This document shows, one piece after another, positions 43,963 through 51,828 of a stretch of DNA of 64,000 bases; position 1 is the first letter of the stretch, and every line of letters begins with the position of its first letter. This DNA is from Sporosarcina sp. ACRSL (GTDB lineage Bacteria > Bacillota > Bacilli > Bacillales_A > Planococcaceae). The translations under genes and the position numbers were made by a program. The stretch is taken from assembly GCF_022346605.1 (NCBI RefSeq), contig NZ_JAKRNT010000006.1, positions 186,001 through 250,000 of the forward strand, read 5' to 3'. The notes below the pieces were generated by a model. The model saw only the letters and a list, made by a program, of their open reading frames with translations, was not told the DNA's origin and made no database searches.

Positions 43963-44355
43963 ATGACTCGAAAACCTTTGATCCCTTACGAGGAAATCGG
44001 TGCTGAAAAATTGTCGGAGCTCATTGATCGTTTTTATGAAAAAGTGGCTGTCCACCCGGACTTATATCCGATTTTCCCTGAAGACCTGACGGAAACAGCA
44101 CGAAAGCAGAAACAATTTCAAACACAATATTTAGGCGGACCGAATTTATTCACGGAAGAGCACGGCCATCCGATGATGAAAGCGCGTCATATGCCTTTTC
44201 CTATAACACCTACACGGGCAAAAGCGTGGCTCGCCTGCATGGCGGAAGCGATGGATGATGTGGGCCTTGAAGGACCTCTTCGGGAAGTGTATTACCAGCG
44301 ACTCGTGCTAACTGCGAATCATATGGTAAACAGAAGAGACGGTGATGACTGGTGA
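43963..44355 (+). CDS. yjbI: Group II truncated hemoglobin (YjbI)
   Basis: A 130-residue haem protein. LSELIDRFYEKVAVHPDLYPIF, QTQYLGGPNLFTEEHGHP and MMKARHMPFPITPTRAKAWL are the conserved parts, the last with the proximal histidine. In B. subtilis it supports YjbH/Spx-related thiol stress. ATG 43963 lies behind AAAGGAGA. Its stop overlaps the GTG of yjbH by 4 bp. Confidence 0.93.
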   Translation: MTRKPLIPYEEIGAEKLSELIDRFYEKVAVHPDLYPIFPEDLTETARKQKQFQTQYLGGPNLFTEEHGHPMMKARHMPFPITPTRAKAWLACMAEAMDDVGLEGPLREVYYQRLVLTANHMVNRRDGDDW

Positions 44356-45164
44356 ACGGGGAAATTCTGTTGGATAACAACGTGACGACTTCAGCTCCCT
44401 TGTCAAAGCCGATTGAAATTTATGTATTCGTCGACCCGTTATGTACGAACAGCTGGGCACTTCAGCCATTACTACGCAGATTGCAAGTCGAATACGAACG
44501 GTATTTCACGATGAAAATCGTTCTTCGCACTTCATTGACGAAAACAAATTTAGGATGCTTTGTGAATTCAAACGATGCAGAGGCATGCGATAAAAACCAC
44601 CCGGCATTTCCGAGCATCGCATTGAAAGCCGCAGAGTTCCAAGGGAAGCGCGCAGGTTTCCGGTTCCTTTCCAAGCTTTTTGAATATGCGTATTTGAAAA
44701 AGAGGAATGTCCTTTCCTATTCAGTCCTTGTTGAAATCGCGGAAAGCATCTGCTTGGATGTAGATGAATTCGTCCTTGATTTCTCCTCCCACCATGTCGT
44801 GCGCTCGTTGCAAGTCGATTTGCATTTAGCGAATGAAATGGAAGTGGAAGACGCACCTTCTTTCGTTTTCTTCAATGAAAACATTGAGGACGAGGGGTTA
44901 AAGGTGAACGGACTGCATTCGTATGAGATTTACGAACAAATTTTAGAGGAAATGGTTGGGTATGAAATTACACCGGATGCCCCACCGACTTTGGATGAGT
45001 TGTTCCAACTTTTTGATTCCCTTTCTACGAAGGAAATCGCTGATATTTACAATATTCCGGAAAAAGCAGCCGAGCGTGAGTTGAAAAAGCTGCTACTTCT
45101 ACAGAAAATTGAAAGACTCCCGTTATCAAATATGACATTATGGCGCAAACGCCGATTACATTAA
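44352..45164 (+). CDS. spxH: Spx-degradation adaptor SpxH (YjbH), thioredoxin-fold
   Basis: A 270-residue DsbA-like protein that delivers Spx to ClpXP. The N-terminal active-site region reads DPLCTNSWALQPLLRRL; the family usually has a CxxC there, so the second cysteine is serine. The rest (VLVEIAESICLDVDEF, MEVEDAPSFVFFNE) matches YjbH. The start is GTG 44352, overlapping yjbI. It ends with a strong terminator; the roxS-like sRNA lies beyond. Confidence 0.9.
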   Translation: MNGEILLDNNVTTSAPLSKPIEIYVFVDPLCTNSWALQPLLRRLQVEYERYFTMKIVLRTSLTKTNLGCFVNSNDAEACDKNHPAFPSIALKAAEFQGKRAGFRFLSKLFEYAYLKKRNVLSYSVLVEIAESICLDVDEFVLDFSSHHVVRSLQVDLHLANEMEVEDAPSFVFFNENIEDEGLKVNGLHSYEIYEQILEEMVGYEITPDAPPTLDELFQLFDSLSTKEIADIYNIPEKAAERELKKLLLLQKIERLPLSNMTLWRKRRLH

Positions 45165-45210
45165 AAAGCAGCTTGCATGGTCGTCGAATCCCATGCAAGC
45201 TGCTTTTTTA
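45164..45210 (+). terminator. Terminator of yjbI-yjbH
   Basis: A 16-bp stem AAAGCAGCTTGCATGG / CCATGCAAGCTGCTTT with a 9-base loop and TTTTTT tail. Confidence 0.92.
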
Positions 45211-45238
45211 ATTTATACAATCAACCTATAACTTAGGC

Positions 45239-45470
45239 TATTGCTTTCCGTTTCAGCACTCGCTTTCCGCGGGCGTTGCCAATCGAACAGCGAAGGGTTC
45301 GATTTGCCGTATTTCTGCGAACTTTGCAGAAATTAAGGCATCTGCCACGCTGTGCTCGTAACGCTACGCTTTTACTCGCAAAAGCCGTTCTACGTGACGG
45401 CAGTGCAAATAGGTGCTCGCAACGCTTTCGCAGGAGTCTCGCGCTTGCACTCCAAGCAACCGCAGCCATT
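45239..45470. repeat. GC-rich interspersed repeat element
   Basis: A non-coding copy of the GCTCGCAACGCT family. It contains GCTCGTAACGCTACGCTTTT, AAAGCCGTTCTACGTGACGG and CACTCGCTTTCCGCGGGCG, all of which recur in the elements at 49007 and 51829. It lies between the yjbH terminator and the sRNA and contains internal inverted repeats (GAACAGCGAAGGGTTC, TTTCTGCGAACTTTGCAGAAA). Confidence 0.75.
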
Positions 45471-45549
45471 TAAGAAGAAATTATTACATACAAGGATACT
45501 TGAGGAAGCATAAAAAATATCAAAGTTCAGTTATCTAGTTTGCAATAAA

Positions 45550-45657
45550 CGAAAAGAGCATCCACTCTTGGGGGAGAGGGATGCTCTTTTACAAAGGGAA
45601 TGGGAGAAATGTTCACGTTCAAACAAAAGGGGTGTATGTTTGGTATGTGATTTATTT
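45550..45657 (-). ncRNA. roxS: RoxS/RsaE-family regulatory small RNA
   Basis: On the minus strand a ~108-nt transcript can be drawn from about 45657 to the terminator ending near 45550. It contains the family's conserved blocks: ATAAATCACATACCAAACAT at the 5' end, CCCCTTTTGTTTGAA (45632-45618) and TTTCTCCCATTCCCTTTG (45609-45592), followed by a terminator hairpin GAGCATCC / GGATGCTC and TTTT. RsaE/RoxS uses its C-rich single-stranded regions to block ribosome binding sites of TCA-cycle and related mRNAs. Its place between pepF and yjbH is the same as in Staphylococcus and Bacillus. Transcript ends are estimates. Confidence 0.9.
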
Positions 45658-45661
45658 CACA
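45646..45661. promoter_or_regulatory. Rex-type operator at the 5' end of roxS
   Basis: TGTGATTTATTTCACA is an inverted repeat of TGTGA spaced by six bases, close to the Rex consensus TTGTGAAATATTTCACAA. It overlaps the expected roxS start. RoxS of B. subtilis is known to be repressed by Rex, which senses the NADH/NAD ratio. Confidence 0.7.
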
Positions 45662-45857
45662 TCCTTAATTTATCATAAAATAATAGTAACATCAACATTT
45701 CACATGAAGTTTCACATCTTTGTCACAAATAAAATGTGAAACAAACCTATTACCTAGCGACTTAGATAAATCATACTAAAAAGGTGTACATTAAAAATTC
45801 TGAATGTAAGCGCTTAACTTTTTACTATATAGATATAACAACGGGCATCCGAACAGA
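45662..45857 (-). promoter_or_regulatory. Upstream region of roxS with ResD-like half-sites
   Basis: AT-rich region with no gene. On the minus strand several TGTGA-type motifs occur: CATGTGAAA (45706-45698), GATGTGAAA (45718-45710), ATTTGTGAC (45729-45721), with an inverted TGTGAA at 45735-45740. They resemble ResD boxes (TTTGTGAAT), and RoxS is ResD-controlled in B. subtilis. A -10-like TATGAT lies near 45670. Confidence 0.5.
45805..45818. promoter_or_regulatory. cre-like sequence
   Basis: TGTAAGCGCTTAAC is close to the CcpA-binding consensus TGWAARCGYTWNCW. It is about 150 bp upstream of the roxS start and past the pepF gene end; a link to either is not shown. Confidence 0.35.
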
Positions 45858-45900
45858 AAAACACCTGACTTAGGTGTTTTAACACACTAAGTCAGGTTCT
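45858..45900 (-). terminator. Terminator of pepF
   Basis: On the minus strand ACCTGACTTAG / CTAAGTCAGGT with a 13-base loop, followed by GTTTTTC. Confidence 0.82.
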
Positions 45901-45912
45901 GTTTGCTGCTTT

Positions 45913-47724
45913 TTAGCTAAGCAATTCTTCCAGTTCATTCAATCGTTCCTCGAACACGCGGCACGCTTCTTCAATTGGTTCCGTGCTCGTCATATCGACG
46001 CCAGCTTTTTTCAAAACTTCAATCGGATAATCGGATGATCCGGCTTTCAGGAAGTGATTGATGTAACGATCGACGGCAGGTTGCCCTTCCGTTAAGATCT
46101 GATGGCTAAGTGCAACTGCAGCACTAAAGCCTGTCGCATATTGATACACATAATAGTTGTAATAGAAATGTGGAATGCGCGCCCATTCTAGAGCGATTTC
46201 CTTATCGTCTTCAACAGCGTCTCCGAAGTATTTCTTGTTCAACGCGAAGTATTCTTCCGATAATTTGTCAGCAGTCAATGCGACGCCTTGTTGGTCCAGC
46301 TGATAAATTAAATGCTCGAACTCTGCGAACATTGTCTGGCGGAAGACGGTTCCACGGAAACCTTCCAACCAGTGGTTCAGTAAATAAATACGTTTTTGCT
46401 TATCGTCGATTGTTTTCAATAAATGATCGTTCAAAATGGCTTCATTCACAGTAGAAGCGACTTCAGCAACAAAAATGGAGTACCCGCTATAGTTGTACGG
46501 CTGATTTTTCCTTGAGTAGTAGCTGTGTACGCTATGGCCGAATTCATGTGCCAATGTGAACATGTTATTTACGTTATCTTGCCAGTTCATGAGGATATAC
46601 GGATTTGTACCATATGACCCTGATGAATATGCACCGGAACGTTTCCCTTTATTTTCACGGACGTCCACCCAGCGGTTTTCAAGTCCTTCTTTGACGATTG
46701 ATGTATATTCTTCGCCAAGCGGATGGAAGCTTTCGAGCATCGTTTTTGTCGCTTCCTCGTATGGAATTTTCATCTCGACGTCTTTTACCATCGGTGCAAA
46801 CATGTCCCACATATGGAGCTCGTCCAAACCAAGAACCTTTTTGCGCAATGCGACATAGCGGTGGTGCAATCCGAGGTTTTTATTTATCGTATTCACTAGG
46901 TTGTCATATACTTGTTCCGGTATATGGTTGTTCGACAATGCCGCTTCCCGTGCAGATGAATATTTCCGGATGCGTGCATTCACATTATTCTTTTTAACAT
47001 TTCCGCTCAATGTGGAAGCGAATGTGTTTTTGAATTCATCGTATTTGCTGTACATCGCCTTGAATGCATCTTCACGCACTTTTACGTCTTTGCTTTCAAG
47101 GAAGCGAATGTAACGTCCGTGGGATAGCTCTGCCTCTTCTCCGTCCTCGTCTTTCACCATCGGGAATGTCAAATCGGCGTTGTTCAACTTACTAAACGTT
47201 TCGGACGAGCTGCCCGTCACCTCACCCATCTGCGCGAGGATCGCTTCCTGTTCAGCCGGAAGGATATGCGCGCGGTATGCATTCATTTCCTCGAACTCAT
47301 GCTTGTACACCTTCAAATTATCGTTGTTTTCCGCAAGGCTACTCAATTCATCTTCTGGAATGGACATCAACTCAGGTGCAAAGTATGAAAGCGCTGTCGA
47401 TATTTTGACATATAACGTTTTCGCACGGCTCTCCATCGCTTGATAGAAGCTGTTTGTCGTATCCTGATCCCCTTTCAAATGGGCATACGTATACAATTTC
47501 CCCATTCGTTGATAGATCGTGTCACGATAAGAAAGCGCTTCAAACAATTCATCGGCACCTTGATTCAGCGTACCTTTAAATGATTCTGCCTTCCCTGAGA
47601 GCTCTTCAATTTCCTTGTATTCCTGCTCCCATGCTTCGTCTGTCGGGAAAATATCCTCAAGACGCCAAGTTTCTTCAACTTTCACTTGATCGCGCGTCAA
47701 CACTTTGTTTTTCGTTTCAGCCAT
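45913..47724 (-). CDS. pepF: Oligoendopeptidase F
   Basis: A 603-residue cytosolic zinc metallopeptidase of the M3 family. TLAHEFGHSVHSYYSRKN carries HExxH in the form HEFGH, and the second zinc ligand is in VAEVASTVNEAILNDHLL. The long helical N-terminal half (about 1-350) forms the substrate channel. It cleaves oligopeptides of 7-17 residues in known cases. GGGGAGGA precedes ATG. It is between coiA and roxS, as in B. subtilis. Confidence 0.96.
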   Translation of the reverse strand: MAETKNKVLTRDQVKVEETWRLEDIFPTDEAWEQEYKEIEELSGKAESFKGTLNQGADELFEALSYRDTIYQRMGKLYTYAHLKGDQDTTNSFYQAMESRAKTLYVKISTALSYFAPELMSIPEDELSSLAENNDNLKVYKHEFEEMNAYRAHILPAEQEAILAQMGEVTGSSSETFSKLNNADLTFPMVKDEDGEEAELSHGRYIRFLESKDVKVREDAFKAMYSKYDEFKNTFASTLSGNVKKNNVNARIRKYSSAREAALSNNHIPEQVYDNLVNTINKNLGLHHRYVALRKKVLGLDELHMWDMFAPMVKDVEMKIPYEEATKTMLESFHPLGEEYTSIVKEGLENRWVDVRENKGKRSGAYSSGSYGTNPYILMNWQDNVNNMFTLAHEFGHSVHSYYSRKNQPYNYSGYSIFVAEVASTVNEAILNDHLLKTIDDKQKRIYLLNHWLEGFRGTVFRQTMFAEFEHLIYQLDQQGVALTADKLSEEYFALNKKYFGDAVEDDKEIALEWARIPHFYYNYYVYQYATGFSAAVALSHQILTEGQPAVDRYINHFLKAGSSDYPIEVLKKAGVDMTSTEPIEEACRVFEERLNELEELLS

Positions 47725-47775
47725 TTAAAATCCTCCCCGTCATCTTTCTTCGTAAATCGAATCATTTTTATTCTC

Positions 47776-48939
47776 TCAATTCCGTACTTCATTTGCAAGG
47801 AATCTTTCTGAAATTAATTGCAAAATCAGATTTTCTTGGAAGTCTGTTTTTTGAGATGTGGATGAAATTCCAAAATGGCTTAGAATCTCAATATAATGCT
47901 CACAAGCGGCTATTTTCTTAACAGAAATTCCGCTAAATCCATGGACAAATCGCTCAATGGAATAAGGGGAGACGTCTGAAAAAGGGATTTCATTCCGCTT
48001 CAGAAAATGGACAAAGCGGAACTGCCATTCCACGTCCGCCTCCCGAAAAGATTCGTTTTCCGGAACAGGTATGCCAATCCATTTCGGAAGTTGAGTCGGG
48101 AGCATCTTCATTTCATAACAGCTTCTTAAGAATGGGTCTTTAATGCCTTTCCTATTCAATAAAACACGGTTCTCCAGCTCTTTTTGCCGAGCTGTCATGT
48201 AAAGTTCGCTGTACTGTTTTACTTCCTGTTCGGTAGGTGCCTTCGGGCGGGCGAATGGGAATATTTGAAATTTGAGAGGAAGAATGCGGTGCATTCCGAT
48301 ATATCGTTGTCCGGCTACATGTAATAGACTGCTGAAATAGTGAAATGTTTCATTGTGGGGATTAAAAGTGAGGAGAACGTTGCCTTCATGGGGTTTATTG
48401 ACGATGAACCACTCCTGGAACTTTGAAAACTGAAAGATGCCGACACCTTCAGAGTGGTTCGTGAATTTTGCAGGTGTTTGCAGAATCCAAATCGGTTCCA
48501 AACCGGCGCGGCGATATCCATCCGTCCGTTGTTCAAGCAAGGAAATGGGGATTGTACTGCATTGGAATTCGATCGGATAATTCATTTCTTCGGTTTTTAC
48601 GAGCAGATCTGGACGTTGTGAAATGTTGTTCAATAACGGCTCCAATTCGACTTCTTGTTTACCCGCCGAAAGGAACTGATACAATAAACGCTTGCCGTTC
48701 AAGTGCTGCTGCGATTCCCCCTCGGAAAAAGAGGTGTTGCAAGCAGTATCTTTTCGATGTGCAAAATGCGGAACGACAATGTCGCCGACTTTCAACTGGA
48801 CCGGCCCTTTGCACTGCGGGCAATAAAACTTGCGCGTCTGCCGCCACATCCGCAGTTCATGCCTTTCCAGTTCCGAGGATAAAATGATCAGTCGTCCTTC
48901 ATCTGAAAACGCTGTGAGTATTGCCCTCACTCCTTTCAC
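47776..48939 (-). CDS. coiA: Competence protein CoiA
   Basis: A CoiA-family protein of up to 387 residues, associated with DNA uptake in B. subtilis. It has a zinc-finger-like FYCPQCKGPVQLKVG, the nuclease-like core PDLLVKTEEMNYPIEFQCST, and LEPIWILQTP. The start is unclear. GTG 48939 and GTG 48930 lack a suitably spaced ribosome site, while AAAGGAG lies 8 bases ahead of an in-frame ATA (48921), whose translation LTAFSDEG resembles other CoiA N-termini. The listed start is the longest conventional one. Confidence 0.88.
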   Translation of the reverse strand: MKGVRAILTAFSDEGRLIILSSELERHELRMWRQTRKFYCPQCKGPVQLKVGDIVVPHFAHRKDTACNTSFSEGESQQHLNGKRLLYQFLSAGKQEVELEPLLNNISQRPDLLVKTEEMNYPIEFQCSTIPISLLEQRTDGYRRAGLEPIWILQTPAKFTNHSEGVGIFQFSKFQEWFIVNKPHEGNVLLTFNPHNETFHYFSSLLHVAGQRYIGMHRILPLKFQIFPFARPKAPTEQEVKQYSELYMTARQKELENRVLLNRKGIKDPFLRSCYEMKMLPTQLPKWIGIPVPENESFREADVEWQFRFVHFLKRNEIPFSDVSPYSIERFVHGFSGISVKKIAACEHYIEILSHFGISSTSQKTDFQENLILQLISERFLANEVRN

Positions 48940-49006
48940 TTGTATTGTAAGGAACCGGACAAGTTATTTCAAATATTATGAATTTAAAATAATTGAAATC
49001 AAAACC

Positions 49007-49415
49007 AGATTTTCGCTACAGGCGGACGCGTTCCGCGGGCGAGCGGTGAGGCAGCCTCTTCCTGCTCCCTTAGGGTCGCAAAAAACATTGCTCGCAAAAA
49101 AAATTGCTCGCAACGCTACGCTTGTGCTCGCAAAAAAAATTGCTCGCAACGCTGCGCTTGTGCTCGCAAAAAAATTGCTCGCAACGCTGCGCTTGTGCTC
49201 GCAAAAAAAATTGCTCGCAACGCTGCGCTTGTGCTCGCAAAAAACATTGCTCGCAACGCTGCGCTTTTGCTCGCAAAAAACATTGCTCGCAACGCTGCGC
49301 TTTTGCTCGCAAAAAACATTGCTCGCAACGCTGCGCTTTTGCTCGCAAAAAACATTGCTCGCAACGCTGCGCTTTTGCTCGCAAACGCCGTTCTTCGTGA
49401 CGGCGTTCGCTACAA
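49007..49415. repeat. Interspersed element with 36-bp tandem expansion
   Basis: The left part (GCTACAGGCGGACGCGTTCC, then GCGGGCGAGCGGTGAGG) matches one arm of the 55438 element. The middle holds a tandem repeat: TTGCTCGCAACGC starts at 49104, 49140, 49175, 49211, 49247, 49283, 49319 and 49355 (36, 35, 36 ... bp). It ends with CGCCGTTCTTCGTGACGGCG. No frame has stops because the unit is a multiple of three, so long open frames exist on both strands, but they are repeat artefacts. Confidence 0.9.
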
Positions 49416-49570
49416 TTCTTGGTGTTCTTTTTATACAGGTATTCAATACTTAATAAAGGTATGAATCAACAGATTCGGGTGGAAAGGAAATAAACACAAT
49501 AGTAAATCAGCAATATAAATACTTCCCTCTTTTATTAAAATTACCAATTTTCCAATCAGAAAATTGGATA

Positions 49571-49675
49571 TCACCGGTTAAGTACAATTTATCACCACTC
49601 AGATTATGCTTATCACCACTCAAGTGACCGTTTTCACCACTTAGGCGAGGTTTATCACCATTTCGCATAAAAAAA
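49571..49675. repeat. Five-unit 21-bp-period TCACC array
   Basis: TCACC starts at 49571, 49592, 49613, 49634 and 49655, exactly 21 bp apart. The fuller unit is TTTATCACCACTNAG. It lies 90-195 bp beyond the stop of the minus-strand lipoprotein gene at 49765. In the gene sense it reads AGTGGTGATAA; since 21 is a multiple of three, a 65-codon frame with heptapeptide repeats passes through it, but it has no ribosome site. Confidence 0.9.
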
Positions 49676-49764
49676 CAACTTTCTTCATGTAGTTTGGTAT
49701 TCAATCCAAAAGGGGTGCTTTCACCTTGAAAATGATCTTGAAATTAATGGCCGATTTTTGCAAC

Positions 49765-50304
49765 CTAATCGACAACTTTAAAGTCTATTGTTGCTTTAAT
49801 ACTTACTCTCTCTCGATCTTCCAAGAAGAAGTCTGTCTCGCCATTAACAACATAATATCCAGTGGGAAAGCCATCATTGCTCAAGAAATTCTTAATAAAT
49901 CTTACATAATCACTGGGGGCATCTCCTGAATATCCACCAGTTTTCACGTATTCTTCTCGGTAAGGTACCCCCTGTTTGAGGACTGTTGATAACCCTATGT
50001 CATTAACGGCAAATTCAATATTGTAAATTCTTGTCTTTTCTACCAAAGTAAAAAGAATAGCCGAGGAGGAATGATAAATAGTAACTTCATCTTTATCTCC
50101 TGCATATGTTATTTCGCCGAATAGTTTCACATCCTCCCCATTTCCATACTCATTCTTTTCGCTAACAAGTCGGAAAACAAAGTCGCCTTGAACATTCTCG
50201 TCTATTGTCTTTTCAACTTCGTAATCCTCCAAATCACTGCTGTTAGTCTGATGGGATGAGCCACACCCTGAAACAAAAAGTACAAGTAACGTTACAAGCG
50301 CCAT
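49765..50304 (-). CDS. Lipoprotein of unknown function
   Basis: A 179-residue or slightly longer protein with a lipobox VSGC about residues 11-14 from ATG 50304. The mature part contains GDFVFRLVSEKNEYGNGEDV and SIKATIDFKVVD, which suggests an immunoglobulin-like beta domain. The AGGGGGG ribosome site is about 24 bases from this ATG but only 7 from an in-frame ATT (50325) that would add IKRQF, giving a normal lysine/arginine n-region. No family is recognised. It sits in the insert between coiA and mecA. Confidence 0.7.
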   Translation of the reverse strand: MALVTLLVLFVSGCGSSHQTNSSDLEDYEVEKTIDENVQGDFVFRLVSEKNEYGNGEDVKLFGEITYAGDKDEVTIYHSSSAILFTLVEKTRIYNIEFAVNDIGLSTVLKQGVPYREEYVKTGGYSGDAPSDYVRFIKNFLSNDGFPTGYYVVNGETDFFLEDRERVSIKATIDFKVVD

Positions 50305-50341
50305 GAATTGTCTTTTAATCTTAAATCCCCCCTAATGGAAG

Positions 50342-50950
50342 TTATAGACAAAACCCACTTTTTTCACCGATACCCCTTGAACATTGCTCTCGTTCTTCAG
50401 CAGATTCTATATACCAAAATCCATTCTCTTTTTTCATCTTTAATTTGATATCACTTCCAGCAGTAGAATCATCAAAAAAACCATAACTCATGATATAACC
50501 CAGTGCATTATTCTCATCCAAAAATTTGATTCGTGAATTGACCTCCCAAATACCTTGACCTAAGAAATTGCTAACTTCTACATCAGTCATGAATGCTAAT
50601 AGAAGCTTTCCTGGATTTTCCCAAGTTTGATTAGGTGAGGATAGAGATTTATCAAATTCATCCTCAAATTTTCTCCAATTTGTAATTTCTTGCTTATAAC
50701 CCATTGCTTCAGAAAGGGAATAGTCAGTCACATACTTCCATAGTTGAACATCAGCATCATTCCAAAGTTTCGGGGCATCTTCTTTTGAGATTTTGATATA
50801 CTCCTGTTCTTCTGCCCCTTCAGGTTGCCGTAGTACTTCTTTACCAGAAACTTCCACGACAGATTTTGCTCTTTCATCCGTAATAGTTTCCACTGAACAG
50901 GCAGCCAAGAAAAGAATGCTCATCATTATACTTAATTTCTTCAAATCCAT
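50342..50950 (-). CDS. Lipoprotein of unknown function
   Basis: A 202-residue secreted lipoprotein; MDLKKLSIMMSILFLAACS is the signal with lipobox LAAC. The rest is hydrophilic, with DADVQLWKYVTDYSLSEAMG and IKLKMKKENGFWYIESAEER, resembling extracellular proteins with an NTF2-like or similar C-terminal fold, but I do not recognise the family. It is 37 bp upstream of the other lipoprotein, probably in one operon. The start follows ACAAGGAGACG. Confidence 0.75.
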   Translation of the reverse strand: MDLKKLSIMMSILFLAACSVETITDERAKSVVEVSGKEVLRQPEGAEEQEYIKISKEDAPKLWNDADVQLWKYVTDYSLSEAMGYKQEITNWRKFEDEFDKSLSSPNQTWENPGKLLLAFMTDVEVSNFLGQGIWEVNSRIKFLDENNALGYIMSYGFFDDSTAGSDIKLKMKKENGFWYIESAEEREQCSRGIGEKSGFCL

Positions 50951-51036
50951 CGTCTCCTTGTATCTTTATGAGTTAGACGGAGTGAAACTACTATTTGTTT
51001 CAATGGATCGAATACTCGGCAAATTAATCATTCCGC

Positions 51037-51828
51037 CTATTTCAATTCCCACAGCAATTCTTGAATAGGTTCTTCATTATTTTTATTCCATTCCATAATA
51101 TTTTCAAATGTTGGTTCTTGTAAATCGGCGATGTCTACCTGTAAGTCATTATCCTTCCACTCAATACGTGTAATAGGATATTCAAAGGATTCCAATACTT
51201 CAAGTTGCTGCGATGGCGGACTTTTATGAACTCATTTAAGTCCATTAGTGCGATTTGATTTCTTACGACTGCAACCCCCTCGGTCCTTCCAAATAGAAGC
51301 GCCAAATGATCCCCTTTTTTGTTTGACATCTTGAAAGATGCTCGATTCTGATACCTCAATTGATCGAACTTCATCTTTACTACTATGCTCTACTAAAAGT
51401 TGATCGCAAAGCTTTACACCGCAATTGAAGCTGACGAGAAAGTAATCCTTTTGTTGATGTGTAAGGATAAAGGTACTCCGCAATCTGTTCATTTCTAATT
51501 CCGGATTATCATTTTGACTTAAATAGGACAGTAAAACAGGAAGCTTTTCAATATCTATTTGAATATCTTCCATGCCGGATCGCTCTAATACAAGAGTTAA
51601 AGCCTTTCCATCACTTATTTCCAAGTCATCCGTAACCGTGATATCCTCATTTCCATTAAACGTTTTGTGCAAAACATCCTCGATGGTTATAAAGATAGCT
51701 GAAAAAGAACCTTTATTGTTTTCATCTCTTGGCTCGTAAGTCCATGTCATTTCCTCTCCATCGATAGATGCAAGGTATCCTGTAGCAAAGTAATTATGAT
51801 AGGGAATCTCTGCAGCTTCCTCTCTTGA
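51037..51828 (-). pseudogene. Broken gene of unknown function, 5'-truncated and twice frameshifted
   Basis: Coding sequence can be followed in three frames. From 51828 an open frame without a start codon gives EEAAEIPYHNYFATGYLAS and then MTWTYEPRDENNKG. At about 51318, in an AAAAAAGGGG run, it shifts to a frame with GDHLALLFGRTEGVAVVRN. At about 51230, in TTCATAAAAG, it shifts again to SPPSQQLEVLESFEYPITR and IMEWNKNNEEPIQELLWELK, ending at TAG 51037. Its 5' side stops in frame at 51829, where a repeat element begins. Either sequencing errors at homopolymers or true decay could explain the shifts; the truncation is real. Confidence 0.75.

Noticed and set aside
45611..45652. A 13-codon frame (MFTFKQKGCMFGM) with a GGGAG site
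   Set aside because: It is the exact antisense of the conserved RoxS/RsaE C-rich regions; the ribosome-site look is the complement of those C-runs.
49088..49390. CRISPR-like look of regularly spaced GCTCGC repeats
   Set aside because: Units are contiguous and the whole 36 bp repeats, so there are no unique spacers; no cas genes are near.
48830..49453. Open frames of 89-207 codons on both strands over the tandem repeat
   Set aside because: They arise because a 36-bp GC-rich unit without stops repeats in every frame; there is no ribosome site and translations are low-complexity.
49507..49704. 65-codon minus-strand frame with GDK..LS heptapeptides
   Set aside because: No ribosome site, and comparable arrays in the window with 20-bp steps cannot be coding, so the frame is most simply a by-product of the 21-bp step.
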